Shown here: positions 32,990 to 42,766 of the stretch, piece by piece
How the letters are laid out: each line of letters opens with the position of its first letter
Position numbering within the stretch: position 1 is the first letter of the stretch
Assembly (NCBI GenBank): GCA_946540435.1
Contig: CAMNII010000004.1
Location: 1-64,000 of the forward strand
From: an uncultured Prevotella sp.
GTDB taxonomy: Bacteria > Bacteroidota > Bacteroidia > Bacteroidales > Bacteroidaceae
Length of the DNA stretch: 64,000 nucleotides
Direction of reading: 5' to 3'
The notes under the pieces: model-generated
The model's input: only the letters and a program-made list of their open reading frames with translations
Told to the model about the DNA's origin: nothing
Database searches by the model: none
Made by a program: the position numbers and the translations under genes

Positions 32990-34795
32990 CTACTTGCAGC
33001 AACGCTCCAGCCACTCCCTGTCGGCATCGGCCAGCAACGGTGAGAGCTGCTCGCAGACTCGCCGGTTATAGCTGTTGAGCCAACGACGCTCCTCGCCTGT
33101 GAGCATCGAGGCGATGACGGGACGTGTGTCGATGGGACAGAGAGTGAGCGTCTCCATACACAGGAAGTCTCCGCTCTCCGTGGTGACATAAGGCCGGATG
33201 AGCAGGACATTCTCTATACGCACGCCAAAGCGTCCTTCGAGGTAGATGCCAGGTTCATCGGTGATAGTCATGCCGGCATGCAACGGCGCCGGCACATGGT
33301 TCATCCGCACCTGATGCGGTCCCTCATGGACACACAGGCAGGAGCCTACGCCATGCCCCGTCCCATGCAGGAAGTTCATCCCTTCGCGCCATAGCGGCTC
33401 ACGGGCGAGGGCATCAATCTGCGTCCCTGTGCAGCCGTCAGGGAAACAGGCAAGCTGCAGCTGGATATGTCCCTTCAGCACAATGGTATAGACTTTCTTC
33501 TGTTCCTCGGTAAGCGGTCCGAGAGGGATGGTGCGGGTGATATCGGTAGTGCCGTCGGAATACTGCGCTCCGCTATCGACGAGCAGGAAGCCCTCCGGCC
33601 GCAGAGGAACATTGGTGGACGGTGTAGGCTCATAGTGTACGATGGCACCATGTGCCTGATAGGCTGAGATGGTATCGAACGATGGCTCTATATATCCTTC
33701 CTGCTCGCTTCGCAGCTCTTCCAACTTTTTGGCTGCCGACAGCTCGGTGGGCCATTCACCGACAGAATGCTGCATGCGGTCGTCGAGCCAATGGAGGAAA
33801 CGCACCATTGCCACGCCGTCGCGCACCATCGCACGCCGGTAGCCCTCCTGCTCCACCTCGTTCTTTACAGCTTTCATGGCAGGAATGGGCGATGCTGCCC
33901 TGACCACGGTATGGCGGGCAGCCTTCTGGAAGAGGGTGTAGCACACCTCTGCCGGATCGACGAGGATGTTATATTCGAAATAGCTACGCAGAGCCTCACC
34001 AAGATGGTCGTAGTCATCGATATCGACATGGCAGTCGGCAAGATAGGCCCGCACCTCGAGGGGCACCTTGTCGGGATGTACAAACAACGTGGTCTGCGTA
34101 GAGGAGATGAGCAGATAGGCCACGAAGACGGGGTTGCAGTGGATATCGGCACCACGCAGGTTCAACGTCCATGCTATATCGTCGAGGGCGGCCACGAGCA
34201 TGCCGTCGGCATGCTGTGCGCGCAAGGCCTTCCTGATGCGCTGCAGCTTCGACGGGGTGTCCTCACCGGCATATTTCAGCGGATGCAGGCGCAGCGGTGA
34301 CATCGGCACCGGCGGACGGTCGGTCCATATCGTGGCAAAGACATCGAGGTTGGTCCGCACGGTGATGCCGCCACGGTGGCGAAGGTCGGCAATGAGGTCC
34401 TCTACATCGGCAGCGCACGCCACCATGCCGTCGAGGGCCACCTCCGTGCTGTCGCTGTGCTGCAGCTGGTCGGCAATCCATTCCGCGATGGTCGGCGTGC
34501 CATCGACACGCTCCTTCATCAGTTGGTACTCCGTGCCATGCAGCTGCTCGGCGGCAGCAATGAAATAACGGGAGTCGGTCCACAGGGCGGCAGCCGTCAT
34601 GGTAACCACGACGGTGCCGGCAGAGCCGTCGAAGCCGCTGATCCACTCGCGGCATTTCCAATGGTCAGCGACATATTCCGAGGCATGGGGGTCGCTGCTC
34701 GGTATGATATACGCAGCCAGATGCTCGCGTCGCAACACGTCACGCAGCGCAGCCAGTCGGCCGGCAATCACGTTCTTGTCCATAGCTTCAATCAT
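32990..34795 (-). CDS. Xaa-Pro aminopeptidase (M24B)
   Basis: The product has 601 residues (or 597 from the second ATG, MDKNVIAGRL). Two creatinase-like N-terminal domains (about 1-310) precede the pita-bread catalytic domain. The metal ligands are visible: Asp in LLVDSGAQYSDGTTDITRT, His in FLHGTGHGVGSCL, Glu in ITDEPGIYLEG and Glu in VRIENVLLI. It removes N-terminal residues before proline and probably works in the cytoplasm on peptides. A -7 box TACCTTTG (34833-34840) lies upstream, without a clear partner. Confidence 0.93.
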   Translation of the reverse strand: MIEAMDKNVIAGRLAALRDVLRREHLAAYIIPSSDPHASEYVADHWKCREWISGFDGSAGTVVVTMTAAALWTDSRYFIAAAEQLHGTEYQLMKERVDGTPTIAEWIADQLQHSDSTEVALDGMVACAADVEDLIADLRHRGGITVRTNLDVFATIWTDRPPVPMSPLRLHPLKYAGEDTPSKLQRIRKALRAQHADGMLVAALDDIAWTLNLRGADIHCNPVFVAYLLISSTQTTLFVHPDKVPLEVRAYLADCHVDIDDYDHLGEALRSYFEYNILVDPAEVCYTLFQKAARHTVVRAASPIPAMKAVKNEVEQEGYRRAMVRDGVAMVRFLHWLDDRMQHSVGEWPTELSAAKKLEELRSEQEGYIEPSFDTISAYQAHGAIVHYEPTPSTNVPLRPEGFLLVDSGAQYSDGTTDITRTIPLGPLTEEQKKVYTIVLKGHIQLQLACFPDGCTGTQIDALAREPLWREGMNFLHGTGHGVGSCLCVHEGPHQVRMNHVPAPLHAGMTITDEPGIYLEGRFGVRIENVLLIRPYVTTESGDFLCMETLTLCPIDTRPVIASMLTGEERRWLNSYNRRVCEQLSPLLADADREWLERCCK

Positions 34796-34992
34796 ATAAA
34801 TGCTGTCTTGTTATTCTTTAATAATAGTGTGGCAAAGGTAACAATAAAAACTCAGAAAAGAGAACAAGTAGGGAAAATAATTGGCCGTGCCAAAGGGAGA
34901 CAGCAAAAAAAAATCACACCGTATGCCTATGGACACGAAAGCCACAGACCATCCGATATGATCGATAGAATGATGATGCCCGTATATAATAT

Positions 34993-35021
34993 GGTAGCGA
35001 GACCATGGCGGTCTCGCTACC
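34993..35021 (-). terminator. Terminator after frdB
   Basis: Perfect 12-bp stem GGTAGCGAGACC (34993-35004) with GGTCTCGCTACC (35010-35021) and a 5-base loop, 14 bases after the frdB stop codon. On the minus strand it is followed by AT-rich sequence rather than a pure T-run. Confidence 0.8.
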
Positions 35022-35034
35022 GATATAAAAGAGG

Positions 35035-35793
35035 TTAGTCGGCCAGCTTTGCCTTGATGAACTCGCGGTTCAGGCGGGCGATGTTGGCGATGGTCTCGTT
35101 CTTCGGGCAGACAGCCTCGCAGGCGCGAGTGTTGGTGCAGTTGCCGAAGCCGAGCTCATCCATCTTGGCCACCATGTTCTTCACACGGCGGGCAGCCTCT
35201 ACGCGGCCTTGCGGGAGCAGGGCGAGCTGGCTGACCTTCGACGATACGAAGAGCATGGCAGAGCCGTTCTTACAGGCGGCCACGCATGCTCCGCAACCGA
35301 TGCATGTGGCGCAGTCCATGGCCTCGTCGGCGTTCTCCTTGGGGATGAGGATGGCGTTGGCGTCCTGAGCCTGTCCGGCACGGATGCTGGTGTAGCCGCC
35401 GGCCTGGATGATCTTGTCGAATGCCGAGCGGTCGACCATGCAGTCCTTGATGACGGGGAATCCTGCTGAGCGCCAGGGCTCTACGGTGATGACGTCGCCG
35501 TCGTTGAAGCGGCGCATGTAGAGCTGGCAGGTGGTGGCGCCACGCTCGGTCTTGCCGTGGGGCGTACCGTTGATATAGAGCGAGCACATGCCGCAGATAC
35601 CTTCACGGCAGTCGTGGTCGAATACGAACGGTTCCTTACCTTCGTTGATAAGTTCTTCGTTGAGGATGTCGAGCATCTCGAGGAACGAGGTGTCGTCGGG
35701 GATGTTCTTCATCTCACGGGTCTCAAAATGTCCCTTTTCCTTGGGACCATTCTGCTTCCAGTATTTGATGGTGAATGATATGTTACGTGCCAT
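35035..35793 (-). CDS. frdB: Fumarate reductase/succinate dehydrogenase iron-sulfur subunit
   Basis: The protein has 252 residues. The [2Fe-2S] ligands lie in CREGICGMC and the following TTC. The ferredoxin-type clusters lie in [17 protein letters not shown] and [15 protein letters not shown]. It passes electrons between quinone at the cytochrome b subunit and FAD in FrdA on the cytoplasmic membrane face. It starts 2 bases after the frdA stop codon and ends the three-gene operon. Confidence 0.96.
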   Translation of the reverse strand: MARNISFTIKYWKQNGPKEKGHFETREMKNIPDDTSFLEMLDILNEELINEGKEPFVFDHDCREGICGMCSLYINGTPHGKTERGATTCQLYMRRFNDGDVITVEPWRSAGFPVIKDCMVDRSAFDKIIQAGGYTSIRAGQAQDANAILIPKENADEAMDCATCIGCGACVAACKNGSAMLFVSSKVSQLALLPQGRVEAARRVKNMVAKMDELGFGNCTNTRACEAVCPKNETIANIARLNREFIKAKLAD

Positions 35794-35795
35794 AA

Positions 35796-37778
35796 TTAAT
35801 TCTTGTAGTTACGGGTTTGAACTTTGATTGCTTCGTACTCCAGCGGCTCCTTGATGAGTTCGGGGGCGGTGTCGTCGTTGCCCTGATACTCCCAGCAGCC
35901 TACATAGAAGAAGTGCTCGTCGTCGCGCTTGGCTTCGCCTTCCTCGGTCTGGTGCTCCTCGCGGAAGTGTCCGCCGCAGCTCTCCTCACGGTGCAGGGCA
36001 TCGTAGGCAACGAGCTCACCCATGGTGAAGAAGTCGCGCAGATGGACAGCTTTGTCGAGTTCGACGTTCAGGCCTTCCTTGGTGCCGGGCACGAAGAGGT
36101 TGGTGTCGAATTCCTTGCGGAGTTCCTTCATCAGTCTCAGTCCTTCTTCGAGTCCCTCCTTGGTACGTCCCATGCCGACGTGCTCCCACATGATGTGTCC
36201 GAGTTCCTTGTGGATGCTGTCCACGGAGCGCTTGCCCTTGATGTTGAGCAGACGGGTGAGTTCAGCATCGACGCCCTTCTCGGCCTCAGCAAATTCGGGC
36301 AGGTCGGTGGAGATGCGGGGCCATACGCTCTGGTCGGCCAGATAGTTCTGGATGGTGTAGGGCAGCACGAAGTATCCGTCGGCCAGTCCCTGCATGAGGG
36401 CGGAGGCACCGAGACGGTTTGCTCCGTGGTCGGAGAAGTTGCACTCACCGATGGCGAACAGGCCGGGGATAGTGGTCTGCAGCTCGTAGTCTACCCAGAT
36501 ACCGCCCATGGTATAGTGGATGGCGGGGAAGATCATCATCGGGTTGTAGTACTTCACGCCGTTGATTTCGTTGGCGAGCTTGCCGGGGTTCACGTCGGTA
36601 ATCTCCTCATACATGTCGAAGAGGTTGCCGTAACGCTGCATAATCTCGTCGTAGCCCAGACGGTTGATAGACTCCGAGAAGTCGAGGAACACGGCCAGAC
36701 CGGTATTGTTCACACCGAAGCCATGGTCGCAGCGCTCCTTGGCGGCACGGCTGGCCACGTCGCGGGGCACGAGGTTACCGAATGCCGGGTAGCGGCGCTC
36801 GAGATAGTAGTCGCGGTCTTCCTCGGGAATGTCGGAACCCTTTATTTCGCCGCGCTGCAGCTTCTTGGCGTCTTCCAGCTTCTTGGGAACCCAGATGCGG
36901 CCGTCGTTACGCAGCGACTCCGACATCAGTGTCAGCTTCGACTGCTTGTCGCCGTGTACGGGGATGCAGGTCGGGTGGATCTGTACGTACGAGGGGTTGG
37001 CAAAATAGGCACCCTTGCGATAGCACTGTACGGCAGCTGTGCAGTTACAGCCCATGGCATTGGTGGAGAGGAAGTAGGTGTTGCCATAGCCGCCGGTAGC
37101 GATGACGACAGCATTGGCGGAGAAGCGCTCGAGCTTTCCGGTGACGAGGTTCTTGGCGATAATGCCGCGTGCGCGACCATCGACGATGACGACGTCTTCC
37201 ATCTCATAGCGTGTGAAGAGTTTCACCTTTCCGGCTTCCACCTGACGGCTCAGCGAGGAATAGGCGCCGAGCAGCAGCTGCTGACCGGTCTGACCCTTGG
37301 CATAGAAGGTACGGCTGACCTGTGCGCCACCGAACGAACGGTTGGCGAGCATGCCGCCGTATTCACGTGCGAAGGGAACGCCTTGTGCCACGCACTGGTC
37401 GATGATATTGTTCGACACCTCGGCCAGACGATACACGTTAGCCTCACGGGCACGATAGTCGCCACCCTTCACGGTGTCGTAGAACAGACGGTAGACGGAG
37501 TCGCCGTCGTTCTGGTAGTTCTTAGCAGCGTTGATACCACCCTGTGCAGCGATGGAGTGTGCACGGCGGGGTGAGTCCTGAATGCAGAAGTTCAACACGT
37601 TGAAACCCATCTCTGCCAGCGACGAGGCAGCACTGGCACCGGCCAGTCCCGTACCGACGACGATGACGTCGAGCTTCAACTTATTCTTGGGGTTCACCAG
37701 TCGCTGGTGGGCTTTATATTCCTTCCATTTCTCGGACACGGGTCCGGCAGGAATTTTTGAATCTAATACTTTTGCCAT
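35796..37778 (-). CDS. frdA: Fumarate reductase/succinate dehydrogenase flavoprotein subunit
   Basis: The product has 660 residues, usual for the Bacteroides type. The N-terminal dinucleotide-binding [19 protein letters not shown] is followed by [18 protein letters not shown], where the His carries covalent FAD. The active-site Arg/His region is visible in [15 protein letters not shown] and [13 protein letters not shown]. It interconverts fumarate and succinate, and in fermenting Bacteroidota mainly reduces fumarate. It is the middle gene of frdCAB. Confidence 0.96.
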   Translation of the reverse strand: MAKVLDSKIPAGPVSEKWKEYKAHQRLVNPKNKLKLDVIVVGTGLAGASAASSLAEMGFNVLNFCIQDSPRRAHSIAAQGGINAAKNYQNDGDSVYRLFYDTVKGGDYRAREANVYRLAEVSNNIIDQCVAQGVPFAREYGGMLANRSFGGAQVSRTFYAKGQTGQQLLLGAYSSLSRQVEAGKVKLFTRYEMEDVVIVDGRARGIIAKNLVTGKLERFSANAVVIATGGYGNTYFLSTNAMGCNCTAAVQCYRKGAYFANPSYVQIHPTCIPVHGDKQSKLTLMSESLRNDGRIWVPKKLEDAKKLQRGEIKGSDIPEEDRDYYLERRYPAFGNLVPRDVASRAAKERCDHGFGVNNTGLAVFLDFSESINRLGYDEIMQRYGNLFDMYEEITDVNPGKLANEINGVKYYNPMMIFPAIHYTMGGIWVDYELQTTIPGLFAIGECNFSDHGANRLGASALMQGLADGYFVLPYTIQNYLADQSVWPRISTDLPEFAEAEKGVDAELTRLLNIKGKRSVDSIHKELGHIMWEHVGMGRTKEGLEEGLRLMKELRKEFDTNLFVPGTKEGLNVELDKAVHLRDFFTMGELVAYDALHREESCGGHFREEHQTEEGEAKRDDEHFFYVGCWEYQGNDDTAPELIKEPLEYEAIKVQTRNYKN

Positions 37779-37806
37779 AATCTTGATTGTTTATGATTAA
37801 TGATGG

Positions 37807-38682
37807 TTAGCATTTGCAGTCGGTGCACTGGCAGGGGTCGCACTGGCAACCCTCTTTCTCTGCGCACTGGCAGGGGTCGCACTTACACTCTACGCACTTG
37901 CAGGCTTTTTCCTCTTCGGTGCAAGCAGCTGCTTTTTCACAAGCCTTTTCACAGGCCTGCCCTTTCTCGCAGTTATCCTGCATCACGCATTCCGTCTGAG
38001 CCTTGCAGAGGCTGGGAGCCGTCTTCGTTGCGAAGCCGAGAACGACGACGAAGAAGCCGAGCATGAGCAGGGTGACATAGGCGATGCCGATAACTTTCCA
38101 ACGGCAGAACCATGTCTTACCATTCCATCCGAAGGTCTGGATAGCCGACCAGAAGCCATGTGAGAGGTGGAACCAGATGGCAGCGATCCACACCACGTAG
38201 AGCACCACGTAGATGGGATTTGAGAAGGTGTTCACAATCTTTCCGAAGCCGTCGGCGGGAGCCGGGTCGAAATGGATTGCGGGGAACAGCTCTGCAAACA
38301 TCATGTTGTACCAGAAGTTGAAGAGGTGCAGGAGCAGTCCGAACAGGATGATGATACCCAGCACGAGCATGTTCTGCGATGCCCACTCCACTTTCTTCGG
38401 ACGGTCGGTCACCTCGTAGCGTGAGCCGCCACGGGCTTTCCTGTTCTGTGCCGTCAGGATGAAAGCATAGACAATGTGAATTACCGCAAGGAGAGCCAGA
38501 CCCATGGTTGCCGCTACGGCATACCAGTTGGCTCCCAGCAGCTCACAGATGGTGTTGTAGGCCTCTCCTGAGAAGAGTGCTACGACGTTCATGCAGCAGT
38601 GGAACGTCAGGAATAGAACAAGAGCCATTCCCGTTACGGCCATGACTACTTTTCTACCGATTGATGAGTTGTTTAACCACAT
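37807..38682 (-). CDS. frdC: Fumarate reductase cytochrome b subunit with cysteine-rich tail
   Basis: The protein has 291 residues. Five membrane helices fill about 10-220 and carry the likely haem His residues (TFHCCMN, LAVIHIVY, LLHLFNFWY, WFHLSHGFW). This matches the di-haem cytochrome b of Wolinella/Bacteroides-type reductases. After the last helix (FVVVLGFATKTAPSL) there is an added tail of about 66 residues with 18 cysteines, including CKCVECKCDPCQC and CQCDPCQCTDCKC. No such tail is needed for the family. With an N-terminus inside and five helices, the tail would face the periplasm (inference). The codon pattern continues without a frameshift. It is the first gene of frdCAB. Confidence 0.9.
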   Translation of the reverse strand: MWLNNSSIGRKVVMAVTGMALVLFLTFHCCMNVVALFSGEAYNTICELLGANWYAVAATMGLALLAVIHIVYAFILTAQNRKARGGSRYEVTDRPKKVEWASQNMLVLGIIILFGLLLHLFNFWYNMMFAELFPAIHFDPAPADGFGKIVNTFSNPIYVVLYVVWIAAIWFHLSHGFWSAIQTFGWNGKTWFCRWKVIGIAYVTLLMLGFFVVVLGFATKTAPSLCKAQTECVMQDNCEKGQACEKACEKAAACTEEEKACKCVECKCDPCQCAEKEGCQCDPCQCTDCKC

Positions 38683-38803
38683 AATAATTGAATGTTTAAT
38701 ATTTGAAAATTATTTGTTTCCTTATCCGGCTTTATCATTGCGAAACCCAGAGGTTAGCAGTTCAAAATACCTAATAATAATTACGGGCGCACGAAATGCG
38801 TTG

Positions 38804-38834
38804 CAAAAGTACTACATTTTTGTGATATTCCAAA
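38804..38834 (-). promoter_or_regulatory. Promoter of frdCAB
   Basis: On the minus strand TTTG (38831-38834), a 19-bp spacer and TACTTTTG (38804-38811) match the Bacteroidota promoter. The leader to the frdC start codon would be about 115 bases. Confidence 0.8.
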
Positions 38835-38923
38835 GGGTTTTCCTCAAAATCGTCCAAATAAATCTGCTTTCTCGCGCAAAAACTGCTGAATAGCTGTGAA
38901 CAGCATGTGTTTTATAAAGAAAA

Positions 38924-38953
38924 GGAACCTGCCGGGACGATGCGGCAGGTTCC
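38924..38953 (-). terminator. Terminator after the GH127 gene
   Basis: Stem GGAACCTGCC (38924-38933) with GGCAGGTTCC (38944-38953), 10-base loop, followed on the minus strand by TTTTCTTTAT. It lies 27 bases after the GH127-VCBS stop codon. Confidence 0.85.
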
Positions 38954-38980
38954 TTCTACGGGTCGGGAGGACGGCACGCT

Positions 38981-41900
38981 TTATCTCTTGATAAACTTGC
39001 CGCTGCTGACGATGTTCACCCCATGCAGGGGAGCCTCATGGCGGCGTCCCTGAAGGTCGTAGACAGGACCTGACAGCGCGAGGCCCGCCTGGGGGCTGAC
39101 GATGCCCGAGCCGTTGCCGACGGTGAAGGTTCCCTTGGTGAACTTCGAACCCACGCGGCGCCCGTCGACGGCCTGCACGCCCCATTCGTACTGTCCCTCG
39201 GGAAGGGTGTAGGTGATGGTGGTCACGCAGCCCAGCTTTCCGAAGTCCTCACACTTGCGCAACCCCTCGTTGGTGCCGTCGATATAGGCTCGCGGACAAC
39301 CCATGAGCGTGCCGTCGGCATTGCGGAAGTAGAGCTCGTAGGTGGTGCTCTGCGGGGCACCGTCGGCAGGTGTCCATGAGAGGGTCACCGTGTTGCCTTC
39401 CACCTTGGCATCGACAGCGCGCGGCGGATTGGGAGCCTCGGTGGCACGCTCGTCGCTATAGGTGACACGCATGTTGCGGCCGGTCTGGTTGGCGGCGAGG
39501 AATGTCAGGTTCTCGCACTTGCCGGTATTGACGAGGTCTTTGCGGCCGTCACCGTTCCAGTCGACGAGGCAGCTGGCCGACTCAGAGCCTCCGGCCCAGT
39601 GGTAGATGCGCTGGAAGGCCGGTCCTACGCCTCCGGCATTGTTCTTCCAGATGTATCCCTTCTGTGCGTTCTCATCCGGGCACCATCCCTGATAGATGAT
39701 GTCGATGAGGCCGTCGCCATCCCAGTCGTAGGTCTGCGCACAGCCCGACGTGCTGTTCCAGTTGCGCACGATGTGTCGGTCGAAATCTCCCGGTTCCATC
39801 GGGGAAAAATGTCCCGTGCCGTCGTTCATGCAGACGAACGTATGGTCCCAGTAGTAGCTGAAATATCCGCCGGAGCCCTGGAGGAAGATGTCGAGGAAGC
39901 CGTCGCCGTTGAAGTCGGCGATGGCCACGCCACCGTCGGACACCGATGGGTTCTGCAGGGTGTTGTCGTCGCCGAGCGACATGGCGAAGTGTGTGCGTGT
40001 GAAGCCCGTGCCGTCGCCGTTGTTCAGATAGACCTCGGTGAAGCGTTCCCAGTCGGCATCGTAGTTCTGCCGGTTCCAGTTGTTGGCCGAGATGAGGATG
40101 TCGGCGAAGCCGTCGTTGTTGAAGTCCTGAGCGAACACCATGCCGCAGTCGAAGTTGCGGCCGGTATAAGGCTTGCCGTTGGCGATGTCGCGTTCGGGGT
40201 TGGTGATGCCGCTGTCGAAATAGACGGGCTTGAGGGTAATCATGCTGTTGGTGACGCCTTGGTTCAGCAGGACGGCGGTGGGCGACGCCTGGTGTCCCAG
40301 GGCGACGATGTCCATCAGGCCGTCGTTGTTGAAGTCGGCGATGTCAGCAGCCATGACGTCGGCCAGGCCGGTAATCGGACCGGTGTAGTTCTCGGGCAGA
40401 CCGTCGCGGGTGGCAATCAGCCTGTAGCGCAGCTTCGTGAAGGAGCCGTCGCCCTTGCCGAGGTAGATGCCGTCGCTGGCGCTGCCCGTCTGTTCGAAGA
40501 TGACAAGGTCCATGTTGCCGTCGCCGTTGATGTCGCAGGGCGAGAACGACGGCCGGTCACCGATCGTGAAGGGTGCCTTCTGCTCTTTCCATGTGCCGTC
40601 GCCGTTTGGTTCGAGGACGACGGTATGGCGCGGCGTTTCCGTGCCATACTTGAACCAAGCGCCGATGAGCAGCTGCTGGCTGCCGTCGTTCTTCATGTCG
40701 ACGGGGATGAGGTTGCCATACTGATAGCCCCAGTTGGTGGTGACGAACGAGGGGTTGAGGATGATCTCCTGGTGGTATTCGTCATAGTCTTCGTTGTGAA
40801 GCCAGACGAGCATCTTCCCTGCCGAGCGGTTGTCCCAGGCATAATAGGGTATCAGCGTCAGTGTCTTGCCGTCGGTGGTCGCCTTGATGCGACGGATGCC
40901 TCCGAGGATGGCGGCAGCCTCGTCGGTATAGGTGGTCGCTGCGGTGGTCCGGAAAGAGCCGAACACGTCATTCGTGTTGTCTGCACCTTCGGCACAGTAC
41001 ACCAGCGGTCCGCGCTGGATAGCTCTGCACCCGAGGTCTTCCAAGACGCGCTGGTCAGCCTGCACCACCTCCACGGGCATGTCGAGGTTCAGGACAACGG
41101 TGGTCTCCGAACCCAGCGTCAGCACGGCATAGCCGTCGTCGGTCTCGGGCACGACCGCTTCGCCCCCAGCGGTGAGGGTGTAGTGCTTACACCATGCCGG
41201 GATATGCAGGCGCAGCTGCTTGCCGTTCAGGGCGTGGTCGAGGTTGATGGTGACGGTGCCTTCCCATGGATACTGCGTCGTCATGGTCACTTTCACCTCG
41301 TCGCCGCCCACCTTCACCGTCGCCTCGTTGCCGATGTACAGGTTCACCCAGAGGGCCTCGTCACTCGTACCATAGATATAGCTGCCGAGGGAGGGCAGGA
41401 AGCGCGAGAGGTTGCTGGGGCAGCAGGCGGTGCCGAACCAGGCCTGCCGGTGGTGGCCGCCTGTCGACTCGAGCGGGTTAACATAGAAGAAGCGGTCGCC
41501 GGCCAGGTTGATGCCTGCCAGGAGACCGTTGTAGAGTGAGCGCTCGAGCACGTCGACATATTTTCCTTCGCCAGTGAAGAGGTTCATGCGGTGGTTCCAG
41601 AGCACCATGCCCACCGAGGCACACGTCTCGCAGTAGGCTGTGGCATTGGGCAGGTCGTAGTCGAAGGTGAAGCCCTCGTTGGCTGCCGACGACCCGATGC
41701 CGCCGGTGATATACATGTTGCAGTCGACGGTGTTGTGCCACAGCGCATCGAGGGCCTGCATATAGTCGGTATCATCGAGATAGGATGCCACATCGGCCAT
41801 GCCGCAGAACAGATACATGGCTCGCACGGCATGTCCGCCAATCTTCCGCAGGTCCTTCACCGGCACGGCGTCCTGATAGTAGTTCTTGTTCCAGTCGTTG

Positions 41901-42622
41901 TTGCCGTTGCCTTTCGTGCCATGGCCATGGCCGCGCTCTTCGAGCAGCCAGTGGGCAAAGTCCAGGTATTTCTTCTCGCCGGTGACCTCATAGAGTTTCA
42001 CCAGTGCCAGCTCTATCTCTTCGTGTCCGGCCACCCAGTGGCGCTTGTCGGGTCCGAAGAGGGTCATCATGTGGTCGGCCATGCGCTGGCCCACGTCGAG
42101 CAGCTTGCGCTTGCCGCGTGCCTTGTAGTAGGCGATGCCTGCTTCTATCAGGTGGCCTGCGCAGTACATCTCGTGCTTGTCCATGTCGGTCCAGCGCGGG
42201 TTGGAGGTCAGCGTGAAGTAGGTGTTGATATACCCGTCGGGCTGCTGGGCTCCAGCGATATTGTCCACCCACTCGTCGAGCTTCGCCTCGAGGGCATCGT
42301 CTGGACGGACGACAAGGGAGTAGGCCATGCCTTCCATAGCCTTGTACACGTCGCTGTCGTCGAAGAAGATGCCGGAGTGTCCGCCGCTTCCCTTGCCGGC
42401 ATTGATGAAGTTCTGCATGCGTCCCGTCTGGTTCTCTATCTGGTCGATGCAGACAGGCAGCGTTGCCGTGGCATGCTTTTCAAGGCGCGGTCCCCAGAAG
42501 GCATCCGTGATTTTCACTTGCGAGAAGTCCACCTGGTTGACCTTCCGCGTCGGTTGACCTGCCTGCCCCCATGCCATCAGGGGTAGCGAGGCGGTCAGTA
42601 GCAGTACTAGATTCTTTTTCAT
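38981..42622 (-). CDS. GH127 beta-L-arabinofuranosidase fused to VCBS repeats and an Fn3/sorting module
   Basis: The protein has 1213 residues with a signal peptide (MKKNLVLLLTASLPLMAWGQ). The GH127 domain (about 25-620) has the catalytic Glu in ATAYCETCASVG and the zinc-bound nucleophile Cys region TACCPSNLSRFLPS. Several VCBS/FG-GAP blades follow (about 650-1060; DINGDGNMDLVIF, DFNNDGLMDIVAL, DWDGDGLIDIIYQ). An Fn3-like domain and a tail (GNGSGIVSPQAGLALSGPVY) resemble those of the stand-alone VCBS protein at 19109-21049. GH127 enzymes release beta-L-arabinofuranose from plant glycoproteins or pectin side chains. The fusion would tether the enzyme to a beta-propeller on the cell surface. 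Confidence 0.9.
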   Translation of the reverse strand: MKKNLVLLLTASLPLMAWGQAGQPTRKVNQVDFSQVKITDAFWGPRLEKHATATLPVCIDQIENQTGRMQNFINAGKGSGGHSGIFFDDSDVYKAMEGMAYSLVVRPDDALEAKLDEWVDNIAGAQQPDGYINTYFTLTSNPRWTDMDKHEMYCAGHLIEAGIAYYKARGKRKLLDVGQRMADHMMTLFGPDKRHWVAGHEEIELALVKLYEVTGEKKYLDFAHWLLEERGHGHGTKGNGNNDWNKNYYQDAVPVKDLRKIGGHAVRAMYLFCGMADVASYLDDTDYMQALDALWHNTVDCNMYITGGIGSSAANEGFTFDYDLPNATAYCETCASVGMVLWNHRMNLFTGEGKYVDVLERSLYNGLLAGINLAGDRFFYVNPLESTGGHHRQAWFGTACCPSNLSRFLPSLGSYIYGTSDEALWVNLYIGNEATVKVGGDEVKVTMTTQYPWEGTVTINLDHALNGKQLRLHIPAWCKHYTLTAGGEAVVPETDDGYAVLTLGSETTVVLNLDMPVEVVQADQRVLEDLGCRAIQRGPLVYCAEGADNTNDVFGSFRTTAATTYTDEAAAILGGIRRIKATTDGKTLTLIPYYAWDNRSAGKMLVWLHNEDYDEYHQEIILNPSFVTTNWGYQYGNLIPVDMKNDGSQQLLIGAWFKYGTETPRHTVVLEPNGDGTWKEQKAPFTIGDRPSFSPCDINGDGNMDLVIFEQTGSASDGIYLGKGDGSFTKLRYRLIATRDGLPENYTGPITGLADVMAADIADFNNDGLMDIVALGHQASPTAVLLNQGVTNSMITLKPVYFDSGITNPERDIANGKPYTGRNFDCGMVFAQDFNNDGFADILISANNWNRQNYDADWERFTEVYLNNGDGTGFTRTHFAMSLGDDNTLQNPSVSDGGVAIADFNGDGFLDIFLQGSGGYFSYYWDHTFVCMNDGTGHFSPMEPGDFDRHIVRNWNSTSGCAQTYDWDGDGLIDIIYQGWCPDENAQKGYIWKNNAGGVGPAFQRIYHWAGGSESASCLVDWNGDGRKDLVNTGKCENLTFLAANQTGRNMRVTYSDERATEAPNPPRAVDAKVEGNTVTLSWTPADGAPQSTTYELYFRNADGTLMGCPRAYIDGTNEGLRKCEDFGKLGCVTTITYTLPEGQYEWGVQAVDGRRVGSKFTKGTFTVGNGSGIVSPQAGLALSGPVYDLQGRRHEAPLHGVNIVSSGKFIKR

Positions 42623-42766
42623 CGCTATAGGTTATGTAAATAATAAGGATATATTCATCTCTTCAAAAATCATCGGTTTCATCGGGGAAAAACGACATCT
42701 TCGCGACAGTCGTTACGGCAAGCTGCTTGACAGGGCAGAGCGTATGACGGGTGACGGCAGACGCTA

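Noticed and set aside
34993..35021. Possible tRNA or structured RNA near frdB
   Set aside because: It is a simple 12-bp hairpin at a gene end, with no cloverleaf. A terminator explains it.
35817..37574. Long open frame opposite frdA
   Set aside because: It is a mirror of the codon bias of a well-supported gene. The protein has no recognisable family and no start context.
39599..41539. Long open frame opposite the GH127-VCBS gene
   Set aside because: It is antisense to a gene with catalytic motifs in the right order. The Val/Asp/Gly-rich composition reflects the repeats on the other strand.
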